Below, piece by piece: positions 10,419 to 22,335 of a stretch of 64,000 bases of DNA (the first letter of the stretch is position 1; every line of letters begins with the position of its first letter). The stretch comes from Lophium mytilinum (lineage: Eukaryota; Ascomycota; Dothideomycetes; Mytilinidiales; Mytilinidiaceae). The stretch covers positions 1,246,456 to 1,310,455 of the forward strand of contig MU004198.1 of assembly GCA_010093605.1 (NCBI GenBank). The letters are read 5' to 3'. Below the pieces are notes generated by a model. It was not told the DNA's origin. It did not search any database and saw nothing but the letters and a program-made list of their open reading frames with translations. The position numbers and the translations under genes were made by a program.

Positions 10419-12365
10419 CACATTCTCGGCCCTGTGTACACTATTCCGCCGCTGTATGTGGTGCCTCAATGAACTTTCAAAGATCACAATAGAATGTCTA
10501 TCTCAGCAATGCAAGAATCGGCCTCGGACCCAAAGGCTTTTAGCTGACATGTTCACCATGGTTTGAAGTGCTTCAATAGGATTTCAAGATTTGGATGGGA
10601 TACAAGTGCTCTCAACGTCGACATTGACACCGGTTTCATAGATTATGGAGAAATCGTTCCACAGAGTTCAATTGTGGCACACCTGAATTGACGTGCCGCC
10701 GTAATTTCCATTCTTACATTCATTGACATCGCCTTGAAGATTTCAGAACCTGTTGAGACACCACTTGCAGTGGTGGAACAGCGCATACAAGGTCATAGCG
10801 ATATTCTTTTGGAAGTAGCACTCAAACGCTACCGAGATACTGAGTTCTAAAAGGGCTGCTAATTCTAGTGTTGCTGAAGTTTCCATTCCATTCTAAATTA
10901 TGAAAGTCAGTTGAAGCACCACATACGGTGGTGGAACACTGTAAGCAAAGCTAGAGTGAATGCAAAATTCATGAGAGGGAACGATTACTTTCGCCTAAAT
11001 CCAAATCTGACGCTGGGGAGCTTGACATCGCATCGTGGTTCTCGTGACTCCATCAAAGCACCCCAGGCAGTGGCAACGCCGTGTACTCGAAAGTCCAGCG
11101 ACGGTCTTGTACAACACCAATGTCGAACAAGACGGGATGTTGACCCTTCGAAAGCGACACTGGTTCAGGTATTGCCAAATTTGTCATCGCATCGCAATTC
11201 TTAGAAGTCCACTGGGCCACCCCCAGCAGTGGTAAAAAGCGTACACGAGGCGCCAAAAACAGGCCTTATCCTGCAAGTTTCGAATTAGATGAGAAGCAAA
11301 ATGTTTGAAAATAGGGCTGATTCAGGTATTGCCAGACAAACATCGCATCGTGATTTTCCTGACTTCATTAAAGCACCCCAGGCAGTGGCAAAGCAGTGTA
11401 CACAAGACTCCGGCGTCAGAATACCAGTGTCAATTTAGAAGTTTGAAAATGAGGCTAATCAGGTGGTGCCGAAATTAACATCGCATCGCAATTCTCGAAA
11501 GTCCATTAGGCCACCCCCAGCAGTGGCAAAGCAGTGTCCATTAGGCTCCAGCAAAAGACCTTGTAACGCGAGTATCGAATGAGACAAAACTTCGAGTCTT
11601 TAGCAACGAGGTCGATTCAAGTGGTCCGGAACTTGACATTCCATCGTGACTTCTGAAAGTGCGCTGAGGTACCCTAAGCAGCGGCAGAATAGTGTAAATG
11701 AAGCTATGAGAACACCTTGCATACAACCAGGGATGAAAAGAATGAAGAGATTGAGTACCAGAAAACTCTTGGCCCGCCTCGTGGCTGATCTGTGCACACT
11801 CGTTTGCCACCGCCTGACATGCCTCAATCCATCCACCGAAGTCCAAACCATCCAAAAGTCCATCCTTTTGAGTTACCAGGAAGCTCGTCAGGCCACCTCA
11901 GACAGTCGCAAGAGAGTTTACGATACGCCGTCGAGCGTTGAGAAGCAGGTCCAAATCAAGTATCATCAGGTCTGGCATCGCATTGTCGTGAGCTCCAAAA
12001 TTCATTGAGGCACCTCATGCGGCGGTAGAACACTGTAAACAGGGCTATGGCAAGGCGCTGTACGGAGTCGATGGGGAGCATGACGAGAGCTGTTCTCGAT
12101 CTGTGTGCATCTGTTTGCCACCGTCTGAGGTGCCCCGACACGTTTTCCGACCTTCAAATGAGACAAAAATGCATCATTTCGAGCCATCAGGAAACTCGCC
12201 AGGCCACCCCAGACGGTGATGAAAGAGTGCATACGAGCCAATGATGACGCGCCATCGTGTAGCCAGAAGGAAGTCCGAACCAGATCCTGCGGAAATTGAT
12301 ATCGCATCGGGAGTTCCGAAAGTACGCCGGAGGACCACAGACGGCGGCAAGACATGCACAAAACC
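10419..12365. repeat. Array of at least 14 degenerate ~65-bp boxes in both orientations
   Basis: A box of about 65 bp recurs at irregular 70-170 bp spacing. Its pattern is a catcgcatcg-like start, about 25 variable bases, then a gcacc-cag-cggtggcaaa-like core and a gtgtacacag-like end. Plus-orientation copies begin near 10706, 10882, 11028, 11186, 11338, 11478, 11634, 11865, 11971, 12170 and 12297. Reverse-oriented copies lie near 10430-10500, 11780-11840 and 12080-12140. Frames through it are broken by many stops and I see no real gene. It could be an old satellite, decayed repeat domains of a former protein, or a cluster of small elements. Conservation of the core is judged by eye. Confidence 0.65.
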
Positions 12366-12598
12366 AAAGGGCACAGCATTACAGATCAGAGTAGTCAGAG
12401 CGAAGAAAGCAATGTCATTGGAAAAAGAGAACCTTATCCGACTACGAAAGAATGCACTCCCAAATCAGCTCAACTCCGACCGCGGTCTTCCAACCCTTGA
12501 ACGGTGTGTTGAGGCCTTCGATACTGTATCCACATCAGCAATGCCACCAATGACACGACGGGTATTGGAGACTAACCTCGGAGGATGTGAATGGCGTC

Positions 12599-13338
12599 TC
12601 AAAAGTCGAACATCTTGTCGCAAGAGAATTTGCAGCACTTTCTGCCAACGATCGGATGAGGGCAATAGTGCAGCGCCCGAAGGTAATTCGCCCTAGGGGT
12701 TTTTTCGCAGTGAGGGCCATTCTGTGAGATTTAGTTAGCCTGAAAAGCGAGTATGAGCGCGGTTGTGACATAGTTACCGTTGAAGTACAGAGCAAAAGAG
12801 AAAAAATGGAGTAAGTCCCTCCGGAATGCTCCTTGAGCTGCTTGAGGGCATTTTTGATCCCCGCGTCACCGCCCGACGCGGAAGCGATAGCAGATGCCAC
12901 CATATCCTCATACATGGTGGTAGGGGGCTGGATGTCGTGTATGTTAGAGATTCCGACGTCCCACCACTCCGCCATGACAGTTGCGGCTTGGAGTTCGTCT
13001 TCAAACTCCGAGGCACGGCCCTTAGCCATCCAGTCATCCTCATCCCAGTGCTCGGTAACTGGCAAAGGCTCGCGTTTGGAGGGTCGAACATGAACCTTCT
13101 TGGCGGCGTTGTCGAGTGAAGAACTCTGCTTGGCGATGCTGTCGAGTGAAGAATTCTGGTTGGCGATGCTGTTGAGTGAAGGATTCTGGGGCCAGAGAAA
13201 ATATCCGCCAATCCCGACTAAGACGACCAAGCCGGCGAAGATGTAGTACAAGGTAGCGACTTTCGGACGAGGAACGGCGATATGATTGTTCGTGTTGGGG
13301 CTCGGAGCATGATTCATGGTGGAGCTCGGAGTAGACAT
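12599..13338 (-). CDS. Small single-pass membrane protein, unknown function
   Basis: Two exons (13338-12778 and 12721-12599) give about 227 aa. The 56-nt intron has donor gtaact and a strong ctaac branch site before cacag. The protein starts MSTPSSTMNHAPSP. It has one hydrophobic segment near residues 30-49 (YYIFAGLVVLVGIGGYFLW), then a triplicated Ser/Asn motif (SLNSIANQN, SLDSIAKQS, SLDNAAKKV) and a charged region. A TATA-like box at 13613-13620 places the transcription start between it and this ATG, which argues against the longer frame that would translate the minisatellite upstream. If the intron is not used, the frame continues to 12535 with a different tail. No family recognised. Confidence 0.55.
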
Positions 13339-13369
13339 GGTGGAGCAGCGAGATGTGGACGACGAATGG

Positions 13370-13590
13370 ACAACGACTGGAAGACGAATGGACGACGACT
13401 GGACGACGAATGGACGATTGATGGGCAATTGGTGGATGATTGGTGGATGATTGATGGATAAAGTTGGACAACTGATGGCCGATTGATGGACAATTGATTG
13501 ACAATTGATGGACAATTGATGGACAATTGATGGATGATTGATGGATGATTGATGGATGATTGATGGATGATTGATGGATGAATGATGGAG
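13370..13590. repeat. 11-bp minisatellite (gatggatgatt / gatggacaatt)
   Basis: Near-perfect 11-bp units fill about 13494-13580, grading into degenerate copies towards 13370. Two variants occur in blocks, gatggacaatt and gatggatgatt. The array sits between the TATA-like box and the ATG of the minus-strand membrane protein, so it probably lies in that gene's 5' leader. Because 11 is not a multiple of 3, translation through it would cycle through all frames. Confidence 0.85.
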
Positions 13591-13612
13591 GAAGAAAGAA
13601 GAAAGCCGGCAG

Positions 13613-13620
13613 CTTAAATA
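13613..13620 (-). promoter_or_regulatory. TATA-like box (TATTTAAG on minus strand)
   Basis: TATTTAAG reads on the minus strand about 275 bp upstream of the ATG at 13338, with a GC-rich context and the minisatellite downstream. The position fits a start of transcription near 13585. Confidence 0.4.
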
Positions 13621-14356
13621 GTCGCAGCCGGCTCCGTCCGCTCCGTTCCTCCCAAGTGGCAGCTCCTCACCTGGCTGGCAGTCGGGGAAGGTTCTACTAG
13701 AGAAAGAGTAGGCGGACGGGCACAAAGTGGCTGACGAGGAAGCAGCCAGGAGGCCGCCTAGGGCGTCCGAGGGAAGGACCCTACCTTCACGACCAGACTT
13801 GCAGACACCGCCGTCTGGCGTGGCTCAGCGAGTCTATCGAGTGCTCAGAGGGATGGGTTCCTATCTTGTCCAGGGCGTTCAAGGCTATGCTGAGGGTAAC
13901 ATGACAGTGGCAGGCCAATGAATTTAGACCGAGCAAAAGGCTGTCGACACTTGCCATTGCCTGGATGAAGCGCGCGCAATGGCGCAGCTCCGATAGCGGC
14001 AAGCGTGGACGCTCGTTGTCAGCAGGTTCACTGCAAATTGGTCTGACATGTGATCGAGAATGTTCGAAGTGCCGGAAACCGCCCTTTGCCCTTGATGGTG
14101 TAAGAGAAGGAGGAGGTTGCGACAGGGAAGGCAGGCCTCGAGCGCCAATTGCATGCTCTGGAAAATACCAAATTATGAAGAGGGGAAGAAGAATGAGAAA
14201 GTCTTTTAATTCAGTGACGACACGAAATGTTTCATGATGTGTTATCTGATATACTCGCACCACGGAAGTGCCCTGAGATGGAAGAGAAAGGACCCAGTAA
14301 TCATTCAAGATCACTTCAAATCGAAACTCCTGCCAATGATCGCAACGCTAGTTCAA
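13621..14356. other. Intergenic, no gene supported
   Basis: Several frames of 60-175 codons overlap here (e.g. 13727-13921 plus, 13787-14314 minus) but none shows a family motif or consistent coding pattern. It holds the promoter of the membrane protein and the 3' end of the GNAT gene. Confidence 0.35.
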
Positions 14357-15098
14357 TTATGCAACTGGCGTTTGCGGCTCCCTCATCATGCAATACAGAG
14401 TGATCTTAGCATTCTTGCCCTCCCCCTCCTGACAGTCCATCTCCTTGACCAACTTGAAGCCAAACTTCTCGTAGATGGCCACATTTGGCACATCCCGACT
14501 GCTCTCCAGGTAGCACCAGATCCCCTCTTTGTCGGCCTGCTGCAGCACTACCTCCATCAGGGCTCTTCCAACTCCCCTTCCCTGCGCCTCCGGCAACACC
14601 GTCACAATGTTGCAGAAGTAGTATCCCTGATCGCTCGTCCATAGCACGTCCTGGGCCTTTGCCTGCTGGTCTTTCCAGATCCAATACCGAGCGGTCGAGA
14701 GCCCTCCACGGCCATACCAGAGGTTCATCCGGATCTGCGCGAGCCAGAGCTGCCAGCTGCTGAAGTATTCGGACCAGGATTGGGGCTGGGAGGGGGGATG
14801 TGGAGCAAGCCACATAGCGGTGCCGAGGACCTTCTCAGGCTCGGCGGGGTCGCGGGCTACGTAGAAGAGGCCATGCTTGATGCCCCAGCGGCAGCGGAGA
14901 CCGAGGGAGATGCGGTTTCGTGTTGGTGAGAACTGGACGAGATCAGAGGGGCGTTTTAGTATGAAAAAGGTGAAGAGCTACCTTTGAGCGGTCTGGATAG
15001 ACCCACTTGTTGTAGGGGTCATCAGCGAAAGCTTGCTGGATTGTGTTGATGGCGCCGTCGATGTCGGCCTCCGTGATTCTGTCCACCTGGATCGGCAT
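14357..15098 (-). CDS. GNAT-family N-acetyltransferase
   Basis: Two exons (15098-14982 and 14932-14357) separated by a 49-nt GT-AG intron give 230 aa, starting MPIQVDRITEADIDGA. The acetyl-CoA binding motif A is clear: IVTVLPEAQGRGVGRALM (Q/R-x2-G-x-G), followed by YEKFGFKLV, the usual beta-alpha end of the fold. The N-terminal part with FADDPYNKWVYPDR and the mid part ending LGTAMWLAPH match the common fungal group distantly related to puromycin acetyltransferase. The enzyme transfers an acetyl group from acetyl-CoA to an amine in the cytosol; the substrate is not known. Start chosen because it opens exon 1 and suits the family length. Confidence 0.9.
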
Positions 15099-15434
15099 GT
15101 TGGGGGCTGAGACCAATCGTGATCGGGGTTTCGAGGCTTGACTTAGATGAAAGAGCGGAGGTGAGCTTCATGGAGGCATGAGCAGGCTGGGGAGAGGGCC
15201 AGCTGCAGCGGCTGCAGCGGGAAACCTGCAAGGCATGTCGTGTGGGGGAGCTGTGGAGTTGCAAACACCTACGATGCAGATAGGCGATAATGCTCCGCGA
15301 CGCTAGTATTGAATGAGAAGTCGTAGCCGGTTCACGTTCATTCGGAATTTGAATTTGGGTTACCGCTAAGAAGCTTCAAAGGCTTGTTGATGATCGCATT
15401 ACTATGGAGACGATTTTCAGTTGTGAAGCAAGAC

Positions 15435-15888
15435 CCAGATGGACCGGATTCATGAGCTCGGCCATCCCAACAAGGTAAGTATAATTTTTAGAAAGGTGCG
15501 GAGGGAGAGCGAGAGGACGTAGTCCGATTTCTAAAGAATGCAGCTTAAGTGAGGCATATTTTCCCCAAGCAAGAAGAATGATAGATTCGAAACAGCTTTC
15601 CCACCCTACAGACATCCTCTAAATCGCACGTGAAGAGCAGCACAACCTCGTGACAACCTCGTGCCAGCCAGGCCTGGGTAAACCGCCCATGTTAAACTGC
15701 CTAGCGCTGATGAGTCATCTAGCGGCTTGGCAGAAATCCGACTACATCCTCTCGCTCGCCCTCCGCACCTCTCCAACCCGAATACTTGTGAGTTCCCTCT
15801 TCCACCCCCTCTTGGTTTTGCATCACAGCTAACAAATTCATTGCAGACCTTGTTGGGATGGCCGAGCTCATGAATCCGGTCCATCTGG
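15435..15888. repeat. Perfect 42-bp inverted repeat around a 370-bp spacer
   Basis: Arm 15435-15476 is the exact reverse complement of arm 15847-15888; the match stops sharply at both ends. The arm contains ggattcatgagctcggcc. The spacer holds no recognised gene. The right arm begins a small frame (MAELMNPVHLADC...) that ends at 15960. A fold-back element, a recent duplication or an assembly artefact are all possible. Confidence 0.9.
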
Positions 15889-16989
15889 CAGACTGTCCTG
15901 CATTGCACTACGCGGCGACGGGCTTCTATGAATCTCCTTCGGGGGCTTCACCGGCGTAATTTTTGCTGGTCCGCTCTTCTGAGCAAAAACCTTTCTTTTC
16001 ATCGATTGGCTCGCCTTGTGCGGGTGATTGAAGAAGAGCCTTGTGTGTGTCGTTGATGGCGGTGATGGGAGTGGTCTTCGGTTTCGTGGGTGGGAGGATT
16101 GGCATGGTGTGGAGGTCCTAGGTGGATGTTCACATGTATGTAGACGCAGCAATGCAATCTTGATGGTGTTGTTAGCATCAATAAAATTTCACATGCGTCT
16201 ATGTCTCTTCATCAATGTCTTCGATTTCCGTGCATTTCAATGTCGCTGGCTTGATGGCCGCCGGCTTGATGGCCGCCATCAAAGCCATCGGCCGTCGACG
16301 AGCATCATCACAAACAGCTGCCATCGAGGAACGAGAGCTGACCATCTCACATCATCTCTAGGACGTGTTGACCATCTTCGCAAAGTATCAAAGCCCGCCT
16401 CATCCCTCAACTTGCACGCCGATGCAAGCTTTCTCCGTCGATGGCACCGTCCCGCTGCCTGCTCTCCAACGGCCTGCTCTCCAACGGCCAGCCACCGCAA
16501 TTCCCTCCTCTACATTCAACATGCAATTTGATCGACTGCATCATCGCACGTCCCATACCTTTGCGTCTAGATAAGTGGCATAAGATTGGTTGGTATGACT
16601 TTGGTCGCGTTGGCAGATTGTAGGGTAAGACACGGGCTGCCACGTTTCGGACCACACATCCTCTTCGGGCTTTGCGATTGGGAACCTCGAGATCGAGTAC
16701 CGTATCATATTTAGGATGAAATGGTGCAGACATAGAGCTTCGTTGATGACCGTACTTGGACGGATGCAGGGCGAAGCCGGTATGGTTCCAGAGAGTAGCA
16801 TCCACACGTAGAAAACAGCAAAGGCACATTCACGCAGAGCATCTACATCGCTGCCATCGTTTCCCGTATTCACGACTTAAGACGGAGGTATTGGGGGCGC
16901 ATACATGCAGAGTATATTCGCACTACGCTGCCCAAGAGATCCTTTCCACTCTCCACCCTCTACCCATCCCACTCCACACGTCCGACACT
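15889..16989. other. Intergenic, no gene supported
   Basis: Many overlapping short frames but no recognisable domain. Small direct repeats occur near 16250-16280 (gcttgatggccgcc twice) and 16456-16485 (gctctccaacggcc twice). The 3' end of the RPL22 gene abuts the right side. Confidence 0.35.
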
Positions 16990-17640
16990 TTAATCCTCAT
17001 CCTCATCCGCCTCATCGTTAACGACGTTGAAGAAGCGGAGCTCGTAGACGCCCTTGGAGGTCGACACAACGCGGAGCCAGTCACGGAGCTGCTGCTTCTT
17101 GAGAAACTTCTTCGTCCTGCAACCCGATTATCAGCATCAATCCCACCAACCCAACCCAGTTGTCCCAGGTCGACATAGTATAGCGGGGTGACCTACAAGT
17201 ACTTCAGGTAGCGGCCAGAGAACTCCTGGTGCGCAATCACCTCGATCTTGCCATCGCCCTGCTGCGAGATCTGGATGGTATCGCCGAGGTTGCCGGTGCG
17301 GCCCTCGACCTTTATGCGGTCGTGAAGGAACTTCTCGAAGGCGGTGACGTCGAAGATCTTGTCGTTGGCCGGCTGGGAGGCGTTGATGATGAACTAGTAC
17401 ACGCGCATCGTCAGCCTCGGTGCCAATCCCAATCGCATTCCCATAACATCTCCACCTAAGCTGTTCGAAGCAAAGAGCGGAGAGAGTAGGAGGGGTGTAC
17501 GTACCTTCTTGGTGACCTTCGTTCCCTTCTTCGGGGCGGTTTTCTGCGATGCACGCTTAGCCTACTGTTCTATGCGAGTCTCGCCGTGATGCGGAGACCG
17601 GCGGACAGCAAAGCGGTGTACATACTGTTGCGGGAGCCAT
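16990..17640 (-). CDS. RPL22: 60S ribosomal protein eL22
   Basis: Four exons (17640-17626, 17543-17505, 17393-17197, 17116-16990) give 125 aa. The introns are 82, 111 and 80 nt, the usual intron-rich layout of fungal ribosomal protein genes, and the first exon encodes only MAPAT. Diagnostic parts are [29 protein letters not shown] and [16 protein letters not shown], with the acidic end EADEDED, all matching eL22. The protein is a structural component of the large cytosolic ribosomal subunit. The phases of all three introns join in frame, so this is an intact gene. Confidence 0.95.
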
Positions 17641-18148
17641 TTTGAATGATTTGTGGGAGGGTCGCAAAGAAGTGGATATCCTGCGATTGAAGAACGTGTG
17701 GTGAGTTGGGCGCGGATGTGGGCTTGGACGAGGGATTCAAGGTCGGCCATTTTTTGAAAGTGAGTGGGCGCTAGGACTATTTTGGTTAGTGGATGCCAAG
17801 ATTTCGAGCAGTGAAATGGCTTTGAGCTTTATTGGATCCCAGATGTATCCGAGGGCGGCAATAACAGGAACGGAGATCTTGGAGGGACGACAAGTTAGGA
17901 ATCTCCGTTAGTAGGGAGAGAAAGGGTGGCATTGACCGCGCAAGTTCAAAATCGGTGCTCGTGCAACTATCAACTCTATCCATTTACAGCATATATCTAT
18001 TGGTACATAAATTCAGAGAGAATCTATGATCCAGACAATCAGGAGGTATTAAGTAGAACGTCCCAGATAGCTAAAGGGTGATCTACGCTCTAAAGGTCAA
18101 GCATGAGCGACGCGGAAAACAAGGCCCGCAGTAATCCAAATCGACTCT
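17641..18148. other. Intergenic: RPL22 promoter and SEC14-like 3' flank
   Basis: About 500 bp. No ORF of interest; holds the RPL22 promoter, in which I did not find a clear ribosomal-protein box. Confidence 0.4.
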
Positions 18149-19382
18149 CTACGCCTTGACTGGCTCCTCTGCCTTCACCTCCTCAGCAAGAGTAGGAGCA
18201 GGAGCGGCAACAGCCGTAACGGGTGCACTGCCCTCGCCCCCTTTTAGATATGCCTCGCTCTCGCCAATTTTCTTGCCCGCGCTCACCCACCGCTCCTTGT
18301 ACTCTTTGCGCTTCTGGTCGCAAATGGAATTGAGTGCCGGCCAGTAAACATCGTGGTCGTAGGTGAAATCAACCTCGCCACCAGAGTTTTTGATAAGCTG
18401 GGAGGCCGGGACGTGGTCGGTGAGAGGTTCGTTGAATTTCATTTTAGTCTTGGTAAGGGGGTCGATGAAAGGCGAGATGAGCTTGAAGAAGGCGGTCACA
18501 TACCAGGGGACTGTCGGTGTTAGTTCATGATTGCAGACACTCAAGAAGGGGTTCAAGAACTGAGGTGGAATCATGGCGGTACTCACGGTGAGAAATGAGG
18601 GCTCTCCCTAGCCTCTCCGGGTAGTGATTTTGCAAGATGTTCAGAACCTGCTTTCCTGTTGCTACACTCGGATTGCTGCTGGCAGAGCTCTCCTTGAAGT
18701 TGATCAGTAGTGCTAGAGTCTCCTGTCCCGGAGGATTGAGCTCAATCACTCTCTCAAGCATGTAGACTAGATGCTGAACCTGTCGCTCGCCCTGTTTGGT
18801 GTTCTGCTTGTTTGGGTTCAAATACAGGCATGAACGTCCCTCATTGTCATACCCGTAGATGACCTGCTTCCCGGTACCATTTTCTGGGGCTATGTAGTCG
18901 GCTGTGAAACCCTCGACTCCGTATTCGCGTCGCCAGACTATGGTTTCGAGGAGCCGTTTTGAGGCTTGGGGGACATGCCACTTCGTAGCTCGAAGGTATC
19001 GGAGGATGCATTCCCGCGTCAGCCAGAGCTGCTCGTTCTCTGTGAGGGGCGCAGTAGGCGCGTTTTTGGCTGAAGTGTTGGGGATCTCGGTCCATGCGGT
19101 GACGGTAGCAAGGACTTCGTCGTATTTCGTCTGCTCCTCGGCTGTAAGCTCCGCGCGTGGAGCTGGGCTGCACCCCGGTAGAGGGTTTGTAGGTGGTGTT
19201 TTCACAGGGCCGACGGGGGCGCCTGGTACTGAGGCCTCTACGACGGACTTGGAATCGATCGAACTGGCGGGTCTTTCTGAGGACGCATCGCCAGCCTTGG
19301 TGGTGTCCGGGCTGAGGAGCGCTTTCTCGTTTATGGGCTCCACTGAGGAAGCAGTAACTGAATCTGCAACTTGAGTGGCCAT
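18149..19382 (-). CDS. SEC14-like CRAL-TRIO lipid transfer protein
   Basis: Two exons (19382-18587 and 18510-18149) with a 76-nt intron give 385 aa. Residues 1-95 are low complexity (Ser/Pro/Ala). The CRAL-TRIO N-lobe follows (LTRECILRYLRATKWHVPQA, then TIVWRREYGVEGF). The lipid-binding lobe has GYDNEGRSCLYLNPNKQNT, ALLINFKE and LNILQNHYPERLGRALI, and after the intron PWYVTAFFKLISPFIDPLT. The tail is Ala/Glu-rich. Family members exchange phosphatidylinositol and a second lipid between membranes and support Golgi traffic or phosphoinositide synthesis. Divergent from POL12 across 411 bp. Which yeast SFH protein it matches best cannot be judged by eye. Confidence 0.93.
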
Positions 19383-19793
19383 TCTGCGATGATTGAAATT
19401 AATTGCGAGGTCGGTGGAGGGATTTGGGAGCTTTTAAGAAGCGGTGACGGACTTCGGGGGTGAGATAAGATTGGGGCGTCGCACTTTTGGACGAATCTAC
19501 CTAACTATATGGGGACTTTTACGGAGCAGCAATAATGTATACCAATGCGAACCAATTGGACAATCGATCAGGTTAGAGACTTTGAGGCTGGAATTAATTT
19601 GGTAGCACATGAACTTGTTATGCAAGTGTTCACAGCATTTATGCAGCTAGGGTTCCTTGAACAAAAAGACTAGCTGATCCCTGCAGCGTCCGAGCGCCAG
19701 GGCACTTTATGCGAAGTCGCGTCTACGCGTCCAAGGGCCCCCAAACTTCTCAGTCCCTCAACACCACAAAACGCATCGCCATATTCCGCAACA
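19383..19793. promoter_or_regulatory. Divergent promoter region SEC14-like / POL12
   Basis: 411 bp between two housekeeping-type starts on opposite strands. No clear TATA box; likely a shared bidirectional promoter. Confidence 0.45.
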
Positions 19794-21956
19794 ATGGACG
19801 TCGAACTCGAAACCCGCTTCGGCAAGTTCGCCGACCGTGATGGCGGCCTCCAACCCGAAGTGCTCGGCGAATTGCACTCGATGCTCGGCCTGTACACGCT
19901 CGACCCGGAAGAGTTGTACTACAAATGGGAGTCTTACTGCATCAAGATGGCCCGAGAAGACATGAAGCTCGATTTGAAGACAGCGAGGGACTTGAAGAAG
20001 GATATCGAGGACGACATGGACCGCAAGAGCCGTAGCAAAGCTCAAGCGCATAGCAATAGGAAGAGGCCTGGTGCCACACCCCGCACTGGAGGGAAGAACG
20101 CGGACGTGTTTGGCATGTGAGGACAGCCACGACCATGAGCTGCTTTGCAATCGCTAACGGACCTAGGCTGGATGGTATAGTCCCCAACACGCCGCGTCCT
20201 AATGGCATGAGCGGCGTTGATAGCAGTACTACCAAGAGAAAGTCCAACTTCGAAACACCTGCGTCCAAAGTCGGCAAGAGCCATCCTATGAGCTCACCTG
20301 GCGGGCCTCATACACCCTATTCTAGCTCAGAGGCAAACGGACTGCACACCTACGACTTTTCCGCGCGCAAGGACATGGGCAAGATTGAAGAGCTGCTGAA
20401 TGGACATATAGAGCTTGCAGAAGCCCCTGAGGAACCCCCTATGGAATCAAGGTTGAAGTTGAAGACCAACACTGATATGAAGAAGTTTTCGTACAAGACA
20501 ATGGCCATGAAGCTCACAGAGGCGTCCGAAGTCCTCGACGACCGGATTGACGAGTTCAAGGTTCTCGTGCAGGACCATCACAAGCTAGAAGACTCTGCGT
20601 TTGGCAATCCCGGAGTTCAGAGCACCAGCGAGATTGTTGCTGTTGGGCGGATAGCCTCAGACGCTTACGGGGGACGACTCAACAATGCATCTCTGGTTCT
20701 TGAGTCGTCACGTCGCATGGGCTCTGGAAACCGCATACCACTTCGAGTCGATGCTGTGGAAGCTTATAACTTCTTCCCAGGCCAGATAGTAGCTCTTCGA
20801 GGCACGAATGCATCCGGTGCCTTTTTCACAGTCAACGAGATTCTATCTCTTCCGTTGCTACCACAGGCTGCTACGAAACCCCAAGACCTTGAAGCCCTCA
20901 ACGCCAGATACCTCGACACTCCTTCGTCGGATCCATCCCACCCTCGTCCTCTCACTATTCTAGCAGCTTCAGGCCCATTCACCCCTGATACTGTTCTCGA
21001 CTTTTCCGCATTACAGGCTCTTCTCGACACAGCTATTTCTAGCGTCGCGGATGCTTTAATATTGACGGGACCCTTCCTTGACGCCGAACATCCTCTTGTC
21101 CGTAGCGGAGACTTTGACCTTCCAGCATCAGCCACGAACCCGGACCAAGCAACTATCACGGACGTGTTTCGCCATTACGTCAGCAAGCCTCTCCAAGCCT
21201 TCTCAGCACAGCTACCTACTTGCACCATTATTCTTGTGCCCTCCCTTCGCGACGCAGTACATCGTCACGCGGCCTGGCCACAGGACAAACTTCCCAAGAA
21301 GGAACTCGGCCTTCCACGTCAGGCCCATGTCGTAACCAACCCAATGACCCTTACTATTAACGAATTCGTTGTTGCAATGAGCAGTGTCGATACGCTTGAT
21401 ATGCTTCGCAGGGAGGAGTGCGTTGGCGGAAAGGCGAAGGCGATTCCTCTACTTGAGCGTGGCGCAAGGAGTGTCATAGAACAACGAAGTTTTCTTCCTA
21501 TCTTTCCACCTACTGGACGGGAGAACATGCCACCAGTCGCTGGATTACCTGGCGGGGAGAAGTTGATCAACAAAAAAGATGACGAAGAAGAAACCAGCAT
21601 GCCTTCGCCATTCTTGCCTCTTGGCGCCATGGTCGATACAAGCTACATGAAGCTCGGCGAGTGGTTGAACGTGAGGCCAGATATTTTCATCTCGCCTTCT
21701 GTGCTGAGTCCGTTTGCTAAGGTATGTTCTTCCCAATTGCTTACCACACTTGATGTGCAGATTACTAATATCTTCACAGTTCATTGAGACTATTCTCGTC
21801 ATCAATCCCGGCACTCTCTCAAAACGGAGATCCGCCGGAACGTATGCAAGACTGACTATTCTCCCAGCTTCGTTGACCGATGAGGAAAGCGAAGCTGGGG
21901 TAAGCGTCGCGCACAGGATGTGGGAGAGAACGAGGGTGGATATTGTTAGGATTTAG
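19794..21956 (+). CDS. POL12: DNA polymerase alpha subunit B
   Basis: Three exons (19794-20116, 20167-21721, 21780-21956) with 50- and 58-nt introns give 684 aa. The N-terminal domain (FGKFADRDGGLQPEVLGEL, LDPEELYYKWESY) is followed by a Ser/Pro linker (VPNTPRPNG), then the OB-fold (SEIVAVGRIASDAYGGRL, IPLRVDAVEAYNFFPGQIVA). The inactive phosphoesterase domain follows (LTILAASGPFTPD, ADALILTGPFLDAEHPLV, IILVPSLRDAVH, NPMTLTINEFVVA). The C-terminal exon has FIETILVINPGTLSKRRSAG. It tethers polymerase alpha-primase during initiation of nuclear DNA replication. Intact and of normal family length. Confidence 0.96.
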
Positions 21957-22335
21957 CAGAATAATCCGCTTTGCTCGTTACCATTGGCGTCTAAGCTGGA
22001 CATGGGCGTAGGTATGCTCTCGTGGGCGGTGTTGGATACAAGGCGTTCTACCTTTTGGAATACAGCAAATATGATTCGTTCTTAGTTCTAGCATGACTAA
22101 AACACTGCAAGTCAGCCACACAGCCGGGCTGATTGCCATAATGCCTTTTTCCTCTCAACCGGGGATCCCAGAGTCGGTCCTTAGTTTGCTACCAGGCGCC
22201 ACTTTGCTCGGGTGGCCGAATGAAGTGCAATCGGCCCGAGCTCGAAGGACTCGATCGCTGGGGAACCTCAACACCCTCATCTTCCCCACACCTCCATGAT
22301 TTCTCTCAGCCTTACCTATTTCTGGAGCCGAAAAT
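21957..22335. other. Intergenic
   Basis: 379 bp between POL12 and the zinc-cluster relic; nothing recognised. Confidence 0.35.

Noticed and set aside
12535-13725. Long minus-strand frame through the minisatellite giving 396 codons
   Set aside because: A TATA-like box and the 11-bp repeat lie within it; the start at 13338 with a C-terminal intron fits better.
13787-14314. 175-codon minus-strand frame
   Set aside because: No domain, irregular composition and no supporting splice or start context.
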